From NCBI GenBank assembly GCA_026706225.1, contig JAPOZE010000495.1:1-7802 (forward strand): 7,802 nucleotides of DNA, written 5' to 3'. The notes below the pieces were generated by a model. The model had not been told where the DNA came from. It was given only the letters and a program-made list of their open reading frames with translations, and ran no database searches. Position numbers and translations under genes: made by a program. The stretch comes from Acidobacteriota bacterium. Its GTDB lineage: Bacteria > Acidobacteriota > Terriglobia > Versatilivoradales > Versatilivoraceae. Shown here in pieces: positions 5,484-7,802 of this stretch (positions are counted from its first letter, which is position 1; every line of letters begins with the position of its first letter).

Positions 5484-6677
5484 ATGAGTATCGACCGCAG
5501 GAAATTTCTGAGTCAGTCTCTGGCAGCTTCCGCCGGCCTGGCCGCACTGCCCTCCCTGGCCGGCGGCCGCCCTTCCAAGGAGAAATTTCGTGTCGCCATC
5601 ATCGGTTGCGGTCGCATGGGACAGTACTTCGCCGAGGTCTATCGGGCGCTGCCCGACACCGAGCTGGCCGCCATTGCCGAGTGGAACCCGGAACGGCGCA
5701 AGATCGTGGGAGAACGCTTCGGAGTCAAGGCGCTCTTCAAGGATGTCAACGCCATGCTGAAGGAAGTGGTCCCCGACCTGGCGGCGGTCATCACGCCCAG
5801 CAAGTACATGAAGGAGGCCGTCATCGCCTGTGCCGAAGCCGGGGTCAAGGGTGTGTCCACCGACAAGCCCGTGGCCGCCAGGCTGGCCGATGCCGATGCC
5901 ATGGTGGAAGCCTGTCGCAAGCGGGGCGTCGTTTTTGCAGGCGGCAATCTGCAGCGGGCCATGCCCGAAGTTCAGGAAGCCGGCCAACGCCTGCAGGCGG
6001 GCAGATACGGCCGGCCTCTGGGAATGGCCGTGCACGGATTCGGCGGCGAGATCTCCGGCGGCGGTTGCCAGCACATTTCCGTGCTGCGCCTGTTTGCCGG
6101 CGCCGAGGTCGAGGAGGTCATGGCATGGGCGGGGCCGCCGGAGGCCCTCGAGCAGAAGGATGACAAGGGACTCAACGTCAATGCCCTGTTCCGAATGAGC
6201 CGCGGGCCCGACTGCCAGGTTTACGGCCTCACCCAGCCCTACGGGACCCGGCAGCTCAGCGGGGTGGACGTGTGGACCGAGGACACCCTGGTCCGCTGGA
6301 AGTGGGCGAAACCCGAAATCTACCAGGGGACCGACGGCGGCGGTTCCCGCCGTCTCATCGATCCCGGCTATCGTCCCTTCTCCTGGCGCAGCATCCTGGA
6401 CCAGGTTCCCGGCCTGCGAAAAGGTGACGACTACCTGGTGGCCTCCATCCGCTCCTTCGTGGATGCCGTCAGAAGCGGAGGCGCACTGTGGATCTCGGGC
6501 CATGCCCTGGAGGTGGCCATAGCCTGCAAGCAATCGGCCCTGCAAGGCAATCGTCCCGTCAAGCTCCCGCTGCAGGACCGGTCCCTGGCGCTGTATCCGA
6601 GGCCCTACCGCTGGCTGGGAGGAGACGCCACCGAGAACCCGCAATCGACTGAAGACGCGGCAGGGGGGATCCTGTGA
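5484..6677 (+). CDS. Tat-exported Gfo/Idh/MocA family oxidoreductase
   Basis: 397 residues. The N-terminus is a Tat signal: D-R5-R6-K-F-L, then a hydrophobic Ala/Leu stretch to about residue 28, so the folded enzyme is probably exported, as is Zymomonas glucose-fructose oxidoreductase. Residues 35-155 form the NAD(P)-binding Rossmann domain, with GCGRMG (41-46) after a VAII strand, and E66 at the end of the second strand where the ribose-binding acid sits. The family EKP motif appears as D127-K128-P129 in STDKPVAA. Residues 160-375 form the Gfo/Idh/MocA C-terminal domain; GGGCQHISVLRLFAG (192-206) carries the likely catalytic His197. The family oxidises or reduces sugars, inositols or sugar derivatives with NAD(P), often with tightly bound cofactor when exported. 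The substrate is not predictable here. It is the first gene of an operon; its TGA overlaps the next gene's GTG. Confidence 0.92.
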   Translation: MSIDRRKFLSQSLAASAGLAALPSLAGGRPSKEKFRVAIIGCGRMGQYFAEVYRALPDTELAAIAEWNPERRKIVGERFGVKALFKDVNAMLKEVVPDLAAVITPSKYMKEAVIACAEAGVKGVSTDKPVAARLADADAMVEACRKRGVVFAGGNLQRAMPEVQEAGQRLQAGRYGRPLGMAVHGFGGEISGGGCQHISVLRLFAGAEVEEVMAWAGPPEALEQKDDKGLNVNALFRMSRGPDCQVYGLTQPYGTRQLSGVDVWTEDTLVRWKWAKPEIYQGTDGGGSRRLIDPGYRPFSWRSILDQVPGLRKGDDYLVASIRSFVDAVRSGGALWISGHALEVAIACKQSALQGNRPVKLPLQDRSLALYPRPYRWLGGDATENPQSTEDAAGGIL

Positions 6678-7802
6678 AACCTTCTCTGAGTCGCCGGCAA
6701 TTCCTGGGCGGAGCCGCCCTGGCGGCCCCGGGCCTGCTGGCCCCCGGCGGCGCCGCTTCGGCGGCGGGGCCGCGGTCCAAGCCGGGTCCGGCGACCAGGC
6801 CGCGGCGCACCATGTACTTCAACGACGCCCGCCACTACTACCTCTACGCCTTCGAACCGCCCATGACCATGGAGGACGCCTGGCGTCCGGTGGACGAGCT
6901 GGTGGAGACCTCGGTGGATACCCTGATCTACGGGGTGGAAACCGGAGGTGGGCTGTTCAGCGACACCAAGGTGGGCCGCCGGGCCATGTCGCAGCCGCTC
7001 CCCTTCGAGAGCTCCTATTACTGGCGGGCCTGGTACAACATGCAGAGCCTGATCGATCGGGGGCTGGACCCCTTGCAGGTGCTGATCGATCGGGCGCACG
7101 AGCGCCATCTGGACTTCATCGTCAGCATGCGCATGGGCGGCGCGCCCAGAGACCCTCGCTACGTCATCGGCACTTCGGGACCGGCCGCCGGAGGCGGAGG
7201 CCGCCTGGAGAACAACATGGACTTCGCCCATCCCTGGGTCAGGGACACCCAGTTCTCCTGGATGGAGGAACTGGCAAGCTACCCGGCCGAAGGCATCGAG
7301 TACGACTTCGCCTTCACTCCCTACTATTTCAAGCCGAGCGAGGTGGAGCGGCACACGCCCCTGATGACCGCCTACGTGCGGCGGCTGTCGGAGATGATTC
7401 GAAGCAAGGGAGAGAACCGGATCGTGGGGGCCCGGGTCTTTCCTACCGAGGCCATGAATCTTTCGCTGGGACTGGACGTCAGGACCTGGGTGGAGGAGAA
7501 GCTGGTCGACTACCTGGCGCCCCTCTACTACGGATACTTCCTGCTGGATCCCAATCTGCCCTTCGAGTCGCTGGTCGAACTGGCCCGGCCGGCCGGGGCC
7601 GAGGTCTACCCTGTCCTGCAGCCCTACTTCATGCAGCACGAGAAGCATGCCGGCCCGGCCATGCTGCGGGCGGCCATCGCCAACTACTGGGCCAAGGGGG
7701 CCGACGGCCTGATCGTGGCTCCCTGGTTCCCCTGGCCCTTCCGGGAGGAGGAGCGGGCGCTGCTGACCGACATCGGCGACCCCGAAGCCGTCAAGGAACG
7801 GA
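6674..7802 (+). CDS. Tat-signal protein, probable TIM-barrel glycosidase-like enzyme (3' end cut by window)
   Basis: Starts with GTG at 6674, overlapping the previous stop (GTGA), with an AGGGGGG Shine-Dalgarno-like run just upstream at 6662-6668. The frame is open to the edge, giving 376 residues. The N-terminus S-R7-R8-Q-F-L-G-G plus an Ala/Leu-rich segment to about residue 31 is a clear Tat signal. The mature part has alternating strand-helix segments typical of a TIM barrel: VDTLIYGVETGG (81-92), LDFIVSMRMGG (146-156), GIEYDFAFTPYYF (207-219), RIVGARVFP (249-257), VDYLAPLYYGYF (278-289), AEVYPVLQPYF (309-319) and ADGLIVAPWFPWPF (343-356). Conserved-looking aromatics and acids (E209, D211) resemble glycoside-hydrolase-like families such as the GHL10/DUF4015 type. 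I do not recognise the exact family, and the catalytic residues are guesses. Tight coupling to the oxidoreductase implies a shared pathway and compartment. Confidence 0.82.
   Translation, partial: MKPSLSRRQFLGGAALAAPGLLAPGGAASAAGPRSKPGPATRPRRTMYFNDARHYYLYAFEPPMTMEDAWRPVDELVETSVDTLIYGVETGGGLFSDTKVGRRAMSQPLPFESSYYWRAWYNMQSLIDRGLDPLQVLIDRAHERHLDFIVSMRMGGAPRDPRYVIGTSGPAAGGGGRLENNMDFAHPWVRDTQFSWMEELASYPAEGIEYDFAFTPYYFKPSEVERHTPLMTAYVRRLSEMIRSKGENRIVGARVFPTEAMNLSLGLDVRTWVEEKLVDYLAPLYYGYFLLDPNLPFESLVELARPAGAEVYPVLQPYFMQHEKHAGPAMLRAAIANYWAKGADGLIVAPWFPWPFREEERALLTDIGDPEAVKER

Noticed and set aside
5277..6644. 455-codon open frame on the minus strand, antisense to the oxidoreductase
   Set aside because: It covers a gene with a full Rossmann fold and Tat signal on the other strand. 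Its own translation is Gly/His/Val-rich with no recognisable domain. It is a high-GC shadow frame.
6605..7648. 347-codon open frame on the minus strand over the glycosidase-like gene
   Set aside because: The plus-strand frame has a Tat signal, a coupled start and barrel-like strands. The antisense product has none of these.

Overview
The window is GC-rich (roughly two thirds G+C by eye), densely coding DNA from a Gram-negative-type bacterium that uses Tat export. A secreted FG-GAP/VCBS repeat protein, a Tat-exported Gfo/Idh/MocA oxidoreductase, a Tat-exported hydrolase-like protein and an HpcH/HpaI aldolase together resemble Acidobacteriota, or similar carbohydrate-degrading soil and marine lineages such as Planctomycetota or sponge symbionts. 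That placement is an impression from gene content. No marker gene is present.

Layout. Positions 1-2384 (minus strand) hold the N-terminal 794 residues of a secreted repeat protein: a signal sequence followed by at least 14 calcium-loop/YWG repeats, continuing past the left edge. Positions 2385-3072 contain no convincing gene. They carry two diverged direct copies of a roughly 140-bp hairpin-rich repeat and an inverted 26-nt copy of its core. Directly against the second copy lies the C-terminal remnant of an MNT-type nucleotidyltransferase (3073-3229), missing its catalytic half and carrying a +1 frameshift. Its end overlaps the start of an Eis-like GNAT acetyltransferase (3219-4415, plus). 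That gene converges across a 50-bp palindromic spacer on an HpcH/HpaI-type aldolase (4466-5203, minus). Divergent from the aldolase, across about 280 bp, is a probable two-gene operon: a Tat-signal Gfo/Idh/MocA oxidoreductase (5484-6677) and, overlapping it by 4 nt, a Tat-signal protein that looks like a TIM-barrel glycosidase-like enzyme (6674 to the right edge).

How the genes may work together. The oxidoreductase and the exported glycosidase-like protein are almost certainly co-transcribed, and with the divergent aldolase they form a plausible sugar or sugar-acid catabolic locus: release or modify a sugar outside the cytoplasm, oxidise it, then cleave a 2-keto-3-deoxy acid by retro-aldol reaction. 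The substrate cannot be read from the sequence. The acetyltransferase and the repeat protein look functionally unrelated to this locus.

The most unusual stretch is 2660-3240. A dispersed-repeat cluster abuts a decayed toxin-antitoxin-type gene, and the remnant's last codons and possibly its partner's first codons run into the start of a housekeeping-type acetyltransferase. I did not find a clearly new multi-gene system. Many long open frames in this window are antisense shadows caused by high GC and are left out.
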